This document shows positions 1 to 8,151 of a stretch of 64,000 bases of DNA, piece by piece. Under the pieces are notes generated by a model. That model was not told where the DNA came from. It ran no database searches and saw only the letters and a list, made by a program, of their open reading frames with translations. A program made the translations under genes and the position numbers. The stretch's first letter is position 1. The number at the start of each line of letters is the position of its first letter. Source of the stretch: Planctomycetales bacterium (GTDB lineage Bacteria > Planctomycetota > Planctomycetia > Isosphaerales > Isosphaeraceae); the NCBI GenBank assembly GCA_027449865.1, contig DAIDKV010000022.1:31179-95178 (forward strand), read 5' to 3'.

Positions 1-1155
1 ACCAACGACGGCAACCTGGCGAACCGCCTGGCCCATCCGAAGTACGGGGTTGAAAAACTCTATCAGGCGCTCGTCGCCGGGTCGCCCGAGCCCGAGACGC
101 TCTCGAAGCTCACCGAGGGCGTCTGGCTCTCCGACGGCAAGGTCCGCGCGAAGCGGGTTCGGATCGCCGGACGCCGCGGTCAGGCGACCATGCTGGAACT
201 GGTCCTCGCCGAGGGGAAGAAACGCGAGATCCGCCGGATGCTCGCCAAGCTCGGGCACAAGGTGATGTCGCTGAACCGGATCGCCATCGGGCCGATCGCG
301 CTCAAGGGACTGGCGCCCGGCGAGTCGCGACCGCTGACGAAGCACGAGGTCGAGCTGCTCCGCAAGGTGGCCGCGGGCGAGTCGCTATCCGTTCCCGGCT
401 TCCCCGAGTCGGAGCATCCCCGTCCGCCCCGCGGGCCAAGGAAAGTCGGACAGGCCGGAGCCGAAGCCGGGGCCGGCCCGAAGGGCGACCGGCGCCGCCA
501 TCGCGACGAAGCCGAAGGCCCCCCTCACGGCCGACGCCCGGGCGGTCGACCCACCGGACCGGCCGGCGCGGGCGGTCGTCCGCAACGTCCACGCCCGAGG
601 CCCGATCAGGAGGAGGCGCCGCCGCTGGTTCAGGGACCGAGGCACGGCACGCCACCACGCCCGACCGGCCCACGCCGACCGGCCCAGGCGGAAGGCGGAC
701 CGCCGCCACGTCCGACAGGTCCGAGGCGTCACGCGCAGGATGGCGGACCTCCGCCACGTCCGGCTGGGCCCAGGCGACCGGCCGAGGCGCAAGGCGGACC
801 TCCGCCACGTCCGGCTGGGCCCAGGCGACCGGCCGAGGCGGAAGGTGGACCGCCGCCGCGTCCCGAGGGCCCGCGCGGAGCCCGGCCGCCGGCCGGTCCA
901 GCCGCGACCCACGGCCCGCAGTCGCGCCGGCCACCGGCCCGGCCCGGCGCGCCAGCCTCGAAACCGCCGAAGGGAGATCAGCAGGAGGGGCCCCGTCGTC
1001 GGATCATCGGCCTGGAAGGCCCCGCGGCCGAGGCACTCGGGGGACGGAAGCGTCCTCCCTCGCGCAAGCCGAAGCCGCCGCGTTCCGCACTCGGGCAACG
1101 GCCCGGCCGGCTCCGCGCCCCACGTCCGAAGGACGGGCAGGACGGCGAGTCATGA
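1..1155 (+). CDS. RsuA/RluB-family rRNA pseudouridine synthase, 5' end missing, with a long Pro/Arg-rich tail
   Basis: The gene is open from base 1, so its start and the catalytic aspartate lie outside the window. The visible part begins TNDGNLANRLAHPK and continues through GVEKLYQALVAG, KKREIRRML and KVMSLNRIAIG, the C-terminal half of the RsuA/RluB/RluE catalytic fold, which isomerises uridine in rRNA. The conserved domain ends near visible residue 125. About 250 further residues are almost entirely Pro, Arg, Gly and Ala, including tandem 16-17-residue repeats; this basic disordered tail may bind RNA (inference). The stop TGA at 1153-1155 overlaps the next start as ATGA, so the two genes are probably translationally coupled. 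Family assignment is good; the exact rRNA target cannot be told. Confidence 0.85.
   Translation, partial: TNDGNLANRLAHPKYGVEKLYQALVAGSPEPETLSKLTEGVWLSDGKVRAKRVRIAGRRGQATMLELVLAEGKKREIRRMLAKLGHKVMSLNRIAIGPIALKGLAPGESRPLTKHEVELLRKVAAGESLSVPGFPESEHPRPPRGPRKVGQAGAEAGAGPKGDRRRHRDEAEGPPHGRRPGGRPTGPAGAGGRPQRPRPRPDQEEAPPLVQGPRHGTPPRPTGPRRPAQAEGGPPPRPTGPRRHAQDGGPPPRPAGPRRPAEAQGGPPPRPAGPRRPAEAEGGPPPRPEGPRGARPPAGPAATHGPQSRRPPARPGAPASKPPKGDQQEGPRRRIIGLEGPAAEALGGRKRPPSRKPKPPRSALGQRPGRLRAPRPKDGQDGES
694..876 (+). repeat. In-frame tandem repeat of 48-51 bp in the pseudouridine synthase tail
   Basis: Successive units occupy 694-741 (48 bp), 742-792 (51 bp), 793-843 (51 bp) and a partial unit from 844. The two 51-bp units are almost identical, differing near their ends (CAA against GAA codon). 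Each encodes a GGPPPRP-x-GPRRP-x-x-x type motif of 16-17 residues. Unit lengths are multiples of three, so copy-number change would keep the frame. Confidence 0.85.
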
Positions 1156-1991
1156 GCGGGACCGACTTCCAGGGACCGTTCCATCGATGCGCAACGATTG
1201 TCGAAAACGTGCCCGTCGCCCGAGAGACCTATCGCATCCGGCTGGCCGATCCGGCCATCGCCGGGTCGATCCGGCCGGGGCAGTTCGTCATGATCCGACC
1301 CGGTGGCGACGGGTCGGATGACCCCCTGCTCGGCCGACCGCTGGCGCTCTACGACGTCGTCCGCGACGCATCGGGCGCTCCGGTCGCCTTCGACGTGGTC
1401 TATCTTGTCATCGGCCGGGGAACCTCGGCGCTCTCGCGACGTCGGGCGGGTGAATCGCTCTCGATCTGGGGACCGCTCGGCAATGGGTTCGGTCGCGCAC
1501 CCGAGGGACCGGCCGTCTTCGTCGCCGGTGGGATCGGCCAGACCCCGTTCCTCGCCCTCGGCCGCGACTGGCTCCAACCCGGCGGACCGTGCCCCTCCGC
1601 CACCCTGCTCTACGGGGTTCGTTCCGCTGATCTGCTGGCGGGCGTCGACGACTTCCACGCCGCCGGAGTCCACGTCGAGATCGCCACCGACGACGGCTCC
1701 GCCGGACATCACGGATTTGTCACCGACCTGCTCGCCCGTCGCCTCGACCGCGGCGAGCGGCCGGCGAAGGTCGTCGGATGCGGCCCGCCCGCCATGCTCG
1801 CCGCCCTCGCCCGACTCACCGAGCGCCATGGGCTCGACTGCGATGTCTCGCTCGAGAACCACATGGCCTGCGGCTTCGGCGCCTGCTTCAGTTGCGTCGC
1901 CCCGATTCGGCAGCCCGATGGCTCGGCCGACCTCCGGCGCGTTTGCGTTGAGGGGCCCGTCTTTCCGGCGAGAGGGGTTGTTTGGAGCTGA
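1152..1991 (+). CDS. pyrK: Dihydroorotate dehydrogenase electron-transfer subunit PyrK-like (FAD / 2Fe-2S)
   Basis: This 279-residue protein has the ferredoxin-NADP reductase fold of PyrK, which passes electrons from PyrD-bound FMN to NAD+ in pyrimidine synthesis. The FAD-binding RPLALYDV is at residues 62-69, the flavin/nucleotide loop GPLGNGF at 107-113, and the NAD-binding AGGIGQTP at 125-132. The C-terminal 2Fe-2S ligands are C240, C245, C248 and C265, the CxxxxCxxC...C spacing typical of PyrK. The start ATG at 1152 overlaps the upstream stop. No pyrD is next to it in the window, so the partner must be elsewhere, or the protein serves another oxidoreductase. The family is secure; the exact role is less so. 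Confidence 0.85.
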   Translation: MSGTDFQGPFHRCATIVENVPVARETYRIRLADPAIAGSIRPGQFVMIRPGGDGSDDPLLGRPLALYDVVRDASGAPVAFDVVYLVIGRGTSALSRRRAGESLSIWGPLGNGFGRAPEGPAVFVAGGIGQTPFLALGRDWLQPGGPCPSATLLYGVRSADLLAGVDDFHAAGVHVEIATDDGSAGHHGFVTDLLARRLDRGERPAKVVGCGPPAMLAALARLTERHGLDCDVSLENHMACGFGACFSCVAPIRQPDGSADLRRVCVEGPVFPARGVVWS

Positions 1992-2129
1992 TTCGAGTTT
2001 CCACTTTCCAGATAAGATTCAGGATTTCAGGTGTCGGACCTTCACCCTTTCCTCTTTCTGTGAGCCGGCTGAGGCGGGTTGTGGTTTCGATTTCGATTCG
2101 ATCCGATCAGAACGGGTGCGACGGGGCGG

Positions 2130-2906
2130 TTAGCGGCTGGCGCGGCCCTGGGTTTTGATCCGGTCGCGGAGCCGGGCCGCCTGCTCGTAGTCCTCACGAG
2201 CGATAGCCTCGTCGAGCTGCTCACGTAGCGTTTTCTCGACGTGGTAGTTGCTCCGAATCTCCTGCTCGAAATGGCGGAGCTGATCCGCCAGCGCGGGGTT
2301 GGGCGAGCCGTCGATCCCCCGATCTTCCCACCACGCCAACTGGTGGGCGTCAATCCGGTCGATCCCTTCGCGAAGGGCGTCGATGGCTTCCTCATAACGG
2401 CGACGCTCAAGAGCGAGAATCGTGACCGCCTGCGCCCGGTGAAACAGGACCGGACCCCGGAGTTGCTCGTGCGAGGCAATAAATGCCTCTTCATGTCCGT
2501 GTTGATGGATGAAGTCGATCAGGTCGAGGGTATGGTCGGCGTCCTGGATCGCCCGGTCGTATCGGCGGAGGGTCAACCAGGCAACGCGGCGATGGTTGAA
2601 CTGGATGAATTCCCGATCGGCCTCGTTCGATTGCGCCGGCGACATCGTCCACGAGGCGGGCCTCGTTTTGGCGCCGGACGAGCCGCGGACGGCCGCGCAA
2701 TGGCGGAGGTAGTCGAGATAGGTGTTGAAACCGTGAGGCCGGAGGCCATCGGGGCGTCCGGTGACCTCAAGCTGCAAGAGACCCAGCTCGATCCGGACCT
2801 GAAGGACCGTCCGCCCGTCACGGGCCCGGACCTCCCTGGCAAGCACTTCACCGGGCTCAGGGTCGAAAGGCCAGCCCTGGATCACGTCATCCAAGTCGCG
2901 TCGCAT
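2130..2906 (-). CDS. UvrB/UvrC-motif-containing protein of unknown function
   Basis: About 258 residues, convergent with the PyrK gene. The C-terminus holds a clear UVR motif, LREQLDEAIAREDYEQAARL, the helical hairpin by which UvrB and UvrC interact and which also occurs in other bacterial proteins. The remainder is rich in Arg, Asp and Glu and looks helical (for example RRYDRAIQDADHTLDLIDFI and RRRYEEAIDALREGIDRI), suggesting TPR-like helices. No nuclease or helicase motif is visible, so it is not UvrB or UvrC itself. An in-frame GTG lies immediately before the ATG at 2904-2906; I use the ATG because no Shine-Dalgarno favours the GTG. An HPr-like gene lies 158 bp upstream on the same strand. 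Confidence 0.75.
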   Translation of the reverse strand: MRRDLDDVIQGWPFDPEPGEVLAREVRARDGRTVLQVRIELGLLQLEVTGRPDGLRPHGFNTYLDYLRHCAAVRGSSGAKTRPASWTMSPAQSNEADREFIQFNHRRVAWLTLRRYDRAIQDADHTLDLIDFIHQHGHEEAFIASHEQLRGPVLFHRAQAVTILALERRRYEEAIDALREGIDRIDAHQLAWWEDRGIDGSPNPALADQLRHFEQEIRSNYHVEKTLREQLDEAIAREDYEQAARLRDRIKTQGRASR

Positions 2907-3064
2907 CACTGGACCCCGCCCAGCCGGATCTTGACGAAGGGGAGAAGGGCCGAGGGCCCACGCCCGACACCTCTCTCGTCTTCAAGTATAGACCGGGATT
3001 GCGGTCCGTGACCATTGGCCTGGAGAAGATCGCGGCGAGAGCGGCCTTGTCCGCTTCGCGTGGA

Positions 3065-3343
3065 TCAGGAATGGCGGGGATGGACCGTCCGGGCGAGAGC
3101 GGCGAGAGCGGCCTCGGCATCGGGCCCCTGCGCTTCCAGTTCGAGTTGCTCGCCGTGCTCGGCGATCATGGTGAGCAGCTCGCGCATGCTCTTGCCGTTG
3201 TAGCGGCGGCCGTCGTGAATCACCCAGACGTCCGACCGGAACTGCCCCGCCGTGCAGATGAACTGTGCGGCCGTCCTCATCCCGAGGCCGCAGGCTTCCT
3301 GGATTTTCACCTGGCAGCGCGCAATCGGGGTGTTCAGGGGCAT
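3065..3343 (-). CDS. HPr-like phosphocarrier homologue lacking the catalytic histidine
   Basis: A 92-residue protein with the length and pattern of HPr. In HPr the loop GxHARPA carries the histidine phosphorylated by enzyme I; here residues 19-25 read GLGMRTA, so the histidine is Gly21 and the following proline is Thr24, while the arginine is kept (Arg23). The second signature is intact as GKSM at 50-53, with Ser52 at the position of regulatory Ser46. The C-terminal AxGPDAEAALAAL also fits HPr. Loss of His with retention of Ser resembles Crh of Bacillus, so a regulatory rather than sugar-transport role is likely (inference). The start is set by a strong Shine-Dalgarno site; an earlier in-frame ATG at 3358 overlaps that site. 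Confidence 0.8.
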   Translation of the reverse strand: MPLNTPIARCQVKIQEACGLGMRTAAQFICTAGQFRSDVWVIHDGRRYNGKSMRELLTMIAEHGEQLELEAQGPDAEAALAALARTVHPRHS

Positions 3344-3947
3344 GATGCCGTCCTCCATTTCCGAGCGGTTTCGATTCCTGACCCACGCGTGCGGAAGGAC
3401 CGTGGGAAGGTCAGAAACCTGTTTAATCTCATGTCATTTTGTGATGAAAGCGGCCTTCCGAGGCGGGATCGACCAACGGATTCCGGCGCGAGACGGCGAT
3501 TGGCCCCGGGGCCGTGCCCGCGGTCACCGCCGGCCGGCCCGCGCGCCCTGGGGTGGGGATCGGGCGCGAGGGAGCACGGCGATGACCGCGGACACGGCAT
3601 CGGAGAATCATGGGCCCGAAGTTCGAGGGGCCGCCCACGTCGCCAGGAGGCGGCTTTCGGGAGCCGGTCGCGCCGGTGCTATTGAGACCGGCCCGATGGC
3701 ATCGGGCCGAAGGGCCGGCGATGGAGGCCGGCACGGAAAGCTTTCGAATGGATCAAGATGGAGCCCCTTCTCGAGATGCCGATCCACAAGCGGCCCGTTC
3801 CGGGGGCACGCCGGGATGATCCGATTCATCTCGCTCCCCAAACCGCCTGTTCCGGGGCCGTCTGGGGAGGAACATCATGATTATCCGAATTTACCACGAG
3901 ATGTCTAGACCCCGCCGTCCCTTGCTCCTTGTTTCCCTCGTATCCGA
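3344..3947. other. About 600-bp region without a recognised gene
   Basis: Only short, overlapping open frames on both strands occur here, none with a recognisable domain or a convincing ribosome binding site. The part near 3420-3450 is somewhat AT-richer and could hold the promoter of the leftward HPr-like gene. I see no tRNA, CRISPR or clear terminator. Confidence 0.5.
3351..3356 (-). promoter_or_regulatory. Ribosome binding site GGAGGA deciding the HPr-like start
   Basis: On the minus strand GGAGGA lies seven bases before the ATG at 3341-3343. This favours the 92-residue product over the in-frame ATG five codons upstream. Confidence 0.65.
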
Positions 3948-4580
3948 TCAGAGGGAGGCTACGAAGGACTGGAACGCCGGGTAGTCGGCGTAGATCGTCA
4001 CGCCGTGGTTGCCGTCGTACAGGAAGGACTGGCCGCCGGGGAAATCGGTCTGGAACGAGGCCAGGCTGACGTCGGATCGGACGTTGGCGTCCTGGCGGCC
4101 GAAGGCGGCGAAGAAGTGGGCCGAGGAGTGGGTCGGCCCGCTCAGCAGATCGACCACCGCCGGGGTAACATGGACGTGGGAGGTCACGTACTGATAATAA
4201 TGGTCGTGACCGTGGCTGGCGAACCAGGCGCGGAGGTCGGGCGGCCCGTAGTAGTCGAGGACCGAGCGAACGTCGAGCCCGGGCTGGCCGGCCAGGTGGA
4301 GCGCCAGCGCTCCGCCGGCGCTGAAGCCAATCAGGCCGATCGGCTGGCCCCGGCTCACCTCGCGGACGTAATTGACCACCGCCTCGAAGGCTCGGGGCGA
4401 GTCCATCGGCGGCGTGCTGACCTGGATCGGCTGGTCGCCGAGCTGGAGGAGGCGGTCGGCGGCCGTCTGGGTGGGGATGTCGGGTGTCGCCGCCGCCAGC
4501 GCATTGCCGGGGAAGATAAACACCATCGTGGGGCAGGCACGCGACTCGCACGCCTGGACCGCGGGTCGGAAGCGTTTCAT
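3948..4580 (-). CDS. Alpha/beta hydrolase of the dienelactone hydrolase / esterase type
   Basis: 210 residues. The nucleophile elbow is IGFSAGG (GxSxG), preceded by a helix-rich segment and followed by YYGPPD. A likely acid residue lies in AFGRQDANVRSD and the catalytic histidine in DGNHGV near the C-terminus, so the Ser-Asp-His triad appears complete. The protein is short for the superfamily and has no clear signal peptide. The start ATG at 4578-4580 has AAGGA about six bases upstream. The gene is divergent from the BatD-like gene and the short region between them probably carries promoters for both. The substrate cannot be inferred. Confidence 0.75.
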   Translation of the reverse strand: MKRFRPAVQACESRACPTMVFIFPGNALAAATPDIPTQTAADRLLQLGDQPIQVSTPPMDSPRAFEAVVNYVREVSRGQPIGLIGFSAGGALALHLAGQPGLDVRSVLDYYGPPDLRAWFASHGHDHYYQYVTSHVHVTPAVVDLLSGPTHSSAHFFAAFGRQDANVRSDVSLASFQTDFPGGQSFLYDGNHGVTIYADYPAFQSFVASL

Positions 4581-4617
4581 GTGGTCCTTGCTCGATCGGC
4601 GTATCAGTGAGCGTGGA

Positions 4618-5955
4618 GTGGGCGCGGCATCGGCCCCTTCTAATCTATGGCGCCGCCTGGCCGTGAACAACGGCCTGGTTGTGGCCGCGCTGTTCGGGTG
4701 CCGGTTGGCAATGGCCGCCGAGGACGAGACGATTCGGGTCGAGGCCCGGGCGAACAGCGGAGTGCATCGCGTCGGACAGGGTTTCGAGGTCATCCTCGCG
4801 GTGACCGGCGCGGACCAGCGGCCGGAGCTGGAGACCCCGGCGATCCAGGGGGCCGATGCCTGGATTTCGAGGAACAATGAGCTGCGGCCGATCCGTGTCA
4901 CGGGGATCGGCGGTGTGATGAGAGGCTCGAACGTCTTTGTCGGCCGGCTTCGAGTCGTCCCGAGGCGGGCCGGAACGCTGCGCATTCCGTCGATCCGCGC
5001 GAGAGTGGGGCCGGTGACGGGTCGGTGCCAACCGATCGAGGTTGAGGTTCGGCCGCTGCCGTCGGAGGGGCGGCCGTCGGAGTTCCTCGGCGGGGTTGGG
5101 TCGTTCACGCTGAAGGCCGAGACCGATTCGCGTTCGGTTCGTGTCGGGCAGGAGCTTCGATTCCGGATACGGGTTGAGGGTCCGGCGGCGTGGGGGATGA
5201 CCGGCCGACCCGACCTGAAACGGTTCGACCGGCCGGAGCTGGGCCTCCGCGTCACGCCCGGGCCCGTCGAGCTGGTCCGCGAGCCGCCCGCGCGGACGTT
5301 CTCGTACACTCTCCGGCCGACCCGCGCCGGCGAGCTGGTCCTTCCGACGGTCGCGGTCGCCGCTTACGATCCCACCTCCGGGCATTACCTGACCCGCGTC
5401 ACCCCGGCGGTGCCGGTTCGGGTGGTGGATGTCCCTTCGTTCGATCCCACGACCATACCCGACCTCTCCCGATCGGTGGAGGCCGAGGGACGGACCCCAT
5501 CGCGTTACGCCGCAGTCGCGGTCGGCCTGATTCTGCTGCTGGCCGCGGCGATCGGGATACTCTGGGTGCGTCGGCGGGCCCGAATCGCCGGCGGACTGGC
5601 AGGCCCGGCCGAGGCGCGCCGGCTGGCGAGGCGCCTGGCGCGCAAGCTTGCGAGGCCGGAAGCTCGGGATGGCCCGGCGGTCGCGATGGAGATTGTCGAG
5701 GGACTGGTCGAGTACCTGAGAGTGGCCGAGGGCCGACCCCCCGGCGCGATCACGCCGGAGGAGGCGCGCGCGGGCGTGGAACGCGCAAGAAGCTTGCCCG
5801 CGCTGGGCGACGAGGCCGCCCGGATCGTCAGGCGATGCGAGGGGATGCTCTATCGCGACGAGCCCGATCCGCACAAGGATTCGAACCGGCTCCGCGAGGA
5901 AGGACGGTCGTTCTTCGTTCGCCTCGGACGTCGAGGGTTGGGGCCGCTCGCCTGA
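4618..5955 (+). CDS. BatD-like exported protein with C-terminal membrane anchor
   Basis: About 445 residues. A basic, hydrophobic N-terminal segment (LWRRLAVNNGLVVAALFG) ending in an Ala-rich stretch looks like a signal peptide. The mature part has repeated beta-sandwich segments in the BatD/oxygen-tolerance style (RVGQGFEVILAVTGAD, VRVGQELRFRIRVEGPA). One transmembrane segment (AAVAVGLILLLAAAIGILWV) is followed by a basic cytoplasmic helical tail. BatD proteins usually accompany MoxR and DUF58 genes; here that cluster is about 36 kb away. The start is uncertain: GTG at 4618 keeps the basic residues before the hydrophobic core; ATG at 4579 would overlap the divergent hydrolase start; GTG at 4663 is a shorter alternative. 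Confidence 0.7.
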   Translation: MGAASAPSNLWRRLAVNNGLVVAALFGCRLAMAAEDETIRVEARANSGVHRVGQGFEVILAVTGADQRPELETPAIQGADAWISRNNELRPIRVTGIGGVMRGSNVFVGRLRVVPRRAGTLRIPSIRARVGPVTGRCQPIEVEVRPLPSEGRPSEFLGGVGSFTLKAETDSRSVRVGQELRFRIRVEGPAAWGMTGRPDLKRFDRPELGLRVTPGPVELVREPPARTFSYTLRPTRAGELVLPTVAVAAYDPTSGHYLTRVTPAVPVRVVDVPSFDPTTIPDLSRSVEAEGRTPSRYAAVAVGLILLLAAAIGILWVRRRARIAGGLAGPAEARRLARRLARKLARPEARDGPAVAMEIVEGLVEYLRVAEGRPPGAITPEEARAGVERARSLPALGDEAARIVRRCEGMLYRDEPDPHKDSNRLREEGRSFFVRLGRRGLGPLA

Positions 5956-5977
5956 GACCTGATCCAGGCGAGCCCCC
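5941..5977. terminator. Hairpin between convergent BatD-like and helicase genes
   Basis: GCTCGCCTG at 5946-5954 pairs perfectly with CAGGCGAGC at 5965-5973 around a 10-base loop, and flanking GGG/CCC can extend the stem. It spans the stop codon of the BatD-like gene and is placed to end transcription from both sides. There is no clear U-tract. Confidence 0.5.
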
Positions 5978-5990
5978 ACATCTTTCGCCG

Positions 5991-7220
5991 TTACCGAGCG
6001 CTCAGGGCCACGGAACGTCTTGCGTCGGTATTGTTGTAAAGTTCGCGAGCCGAGGGTAATGTCGAATCCCGACGAACCTCGAAGCCATCGACCCGGATCG
6101 GGGTGATCAGCTTGTTGGTGAGGTTTTCGATGGAGGTCAGCGGGTCGCCCTGATCGGGGCAGACGAACAGGTAGGCGATCCCGTCCTTGCCCATTCGGCC
6201 GGTCCGGCCGATCCGGTGAACGTAGTTTTCGGGGTCGTCGGGGATGTCGTAATTGATGACGTGGCTGAGGCCCTCGACATCGATGCCGCGGCCGACCACG
6301 TCGGTGGCGACGAGGATGCTGACTTCTCCGGAGCGGAAGCCGCGCATCACGCGGTCGCGAGTGGACTGCGGGAGGTCGCCGTGGATCGCGGCCACGCCTG
6401 GGATCGTCCGTCGGAGTCGATCGGCCAGGCGGTCGGCGCCTCGCTTGGTCCGGGTGAAGACGATGCACTGCCGGGGACGGTCGCGCTTCAGCAGGTGGAT
6501 CAGGAGGTCCATCTTGCGGTCGGGCTGGACCGTGACGCAGAACTGTTTGATCGTCTCAACCGAGGGTTCGTCGCGGGAGAGATTCACCTCGACGGGCTGG
6601 TACATGTAGCGATGGGCCAGCTTTCGGACGTCGGCACTGATGGTGGCCGAGAGCAGGAGGGTCTGGCGCGGCTCGGGGAGCTTGCGAAGGATGCGCTCGA
6701 TGTCGGGTCGGAAACCGATGTCGAGCATCCGGTCGGCCTCGTCGAGGACGACATGAACGATCTCGCCGAGGTAGAGGGTGCGTCGCTCGATGTGGTCGAT
6801 GACGCGTCCGGGAGTGCCGACGACGATGTCAACACCGCGCTGGAGCGCGCGGATCTGACGTTCGATCGGCTCGCCGCCGAAGGTGCCACAAACAACGACA
6901 TCGCGGCCGACGGCGAGTTTTTGAACCTCGACGACGATCTGCTGGGTCAATTCGCGGGTCGGGGCCAGGATGATGGCCTGAGGCCCGCGGCCGCGAGGTT
7001 CGAGCATCTCGAGGATCGGGATGCCGAAGGCGGCGGTCTTGCCCGTGCCCGTCTTGGCCTGGCCGATGACGTCAAGTCCGTCGAGGGCCTTTGGAATGAA
7101 TTCGGCCTGGATGGGGGAGGGCTGGAAATATCGAGCTTGCTTCAGAGCCCGCAGCATCGTGGGGCTCAGGTCCATCGATCGGAAGCCCGTCGGGACTTCC
7201 TCTTCCATGCGTCGGATCAA
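5991..7220 (-). CDS. DEAD-box ATP-dependent RNA helicase
   Basis: 409 residues with the full motif set: Q motif around SPIQ at 35-38, Walker A AKTGTGKT at 55-62, PTREL at 87-91, TPGR at 136-139, DEAD at 160-163, SAT at 191-193, and late motifs ATDVVGRGID and HRIGRTGR in the second RecA domain. The C-terminal extension is short (about 40 residues), so this is a near-minimal helicase rather than a CsdA type with a long tail. Start: TTG at 7218-7220 lies five bases after GGAGG; the ATG at 7208 (four codons later) is the alternative but is 17 bases from that site. Likely roles are RNA remodelling, ribosome assembly or mRNA decay; the sequence does not choose. Confidence 0.92.
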   Translation of the reverse strand: MIRRMEEEVPTGFRSMDLSPTMLRALKQARYFQPSPIQAEFIPKALDGLDVIGQAKTGTGKTAAFGIPILEMLEPRGRGPQAIILAPTRELTQQIVVEVQKLAVGRDVVVCGTFGGEPIERQIRALQRGVDIVVGTPGRVIDHIERRTLYLGEIVHVVLDEADRMLDIGFRPDIERILRKLPEPRQTLLLSATISADVRKLAHRYMYQPVEVNLSRDEPSVETIKQFCVTVQPDRKMDLLIHLLKRDRPRQCIVFTRTKRGADRLADRLRRTIPGVAAIHGDLPQSTRDRVMRGFRSGEVSILVATDVVGRGIDVEGLSHVINYDIPDDPENYVHRIGRTGRMGKDGIAYLFVCPDQGDPLTSIENLTNKLITPIRVDGFEVRRDSTLPSARELYNNTDARRSVALSAR

Positions 7221-7230
7221 TCAATCCTCC

Positions 7231-7765
7231 GAAGTGCAAACGAGTAGGGATCGTCCTGGCCGAACGCAGGGACTCGCCCGCGGGATGCGGACCGGGCCGA
7301 CAGGGTATGGGCCGGGCGAAGGAGGGGGTGATCCGAGCCCCCGACCCTCCCGCTTTGCAGGAGAGTTCAGGATCGATCGCGGCTGGGGCCATGATTACCC
7401 CGTGGGAGAACCGCCGTGTCGGGCGATTCGATCCACCTGGCCGGGATCGGGGAAGGGAGGCGGGACTCCAGGAACCCCGTCCTGGTGCGAGTCTCGTGCC
7501 GCCGGATGATCTTCACTCGTTTCGGCGGCAGCGGCTTGACTGGGATCACTATATCCGTTCCATCCGTCCGCGTCAAAGGGAAAGCCCTCAAAATCCTCTC
7601 CGTAATCGGCGCGGGGATGCGGTTTCGCTACGGCCTTGCCCGTGGACGGCCGGCGCGCTACCTTCGATGGAGACGGGACCTCCGGAATTCGCGACGTTCG
7701 CGATCGGGATTTCCCGTGGACAACCCCGCGCCTTAGACCCCAATCAGGACCGAGGAGCCCGGGCC
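7231..7765. other. 535-bp region between divergent genes, no gene recognised
   Basis: It lies between the leftward helicase and a rightward small gene and should carry promoters for both. Open frames here (for example on the minus strand at 7367-7591) lack domains and ribosome binding sites. No hairpin or RNA gene stood out. Confidence 0.45.
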
Positions 7766-7972
7766 GTGGCCGATCAAGCGAACCCCAACGACCTGCAGCA
7801 GAAGTACCGACAATTCCTAGACTTGCTGCCGTTGACCGTCACGCTCGCCGGCCTGCCGACGAGCGAGGGGCGGCTCTTCAGCGAGGAGCAGATCGAGGCC
7901 CGAGGCATGACGATCCGCGCTGCTTATCGAGTGGCCCGGAATGTCGCCCGGGAGTGCCTGGGCGGATCGTAA
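7766..7972 (+). CDS. Small conserved-looking protein of unknown function (68 aa)
   Basis: The frame opens with GTG at 7766 preceded by AGGAG eight bases upstream and gives 68 residues starting MADQANPNDLQQKY. It is predicted to be mostly helical, with a hydrophobic LDLLPLTVTLAGLP segment too short and broken to be a clear membrane helix, and a basic C-terminal helix (IRAAYRVARNVAREC). The single cysteine is near the end. I do not recognise the family. The good ribosome site and GC-rich third codon positions argue that it is real. The next gene follows 179 bp downstream on the same strand. Confidence 0.6.
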   Translation: MADQANPNDLQQKYRQFLDLLPLTVTLAGLPTSEGRLFSEEQIEARGMTIRAAYRVARNVARECLGGS

Positions 7973-8151
7973 GACCGTTGCCGGTCGCCCACGCCCGGTC
8001 TGGGGGAAACCCGGGGCCGGCGCTGTTTGCCGTCCGGGAAGAAACCGATAAGACAATCGCAAGACGTTCCGGCGGTGCCGATGACCTGGCACTCGCCGGA
8101 CCGCCTTGCCAGTCGAACCCGGCAACTCCCTTGAGAAAGGCCCTCCGCGCG

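Noticed and set aside
4579..4617. ATG at 4579 as start of the BatD-like gene
   Set aside because: It would overlap the divergent hydrolase start codon, and the added residues do not improve the signal peptide.
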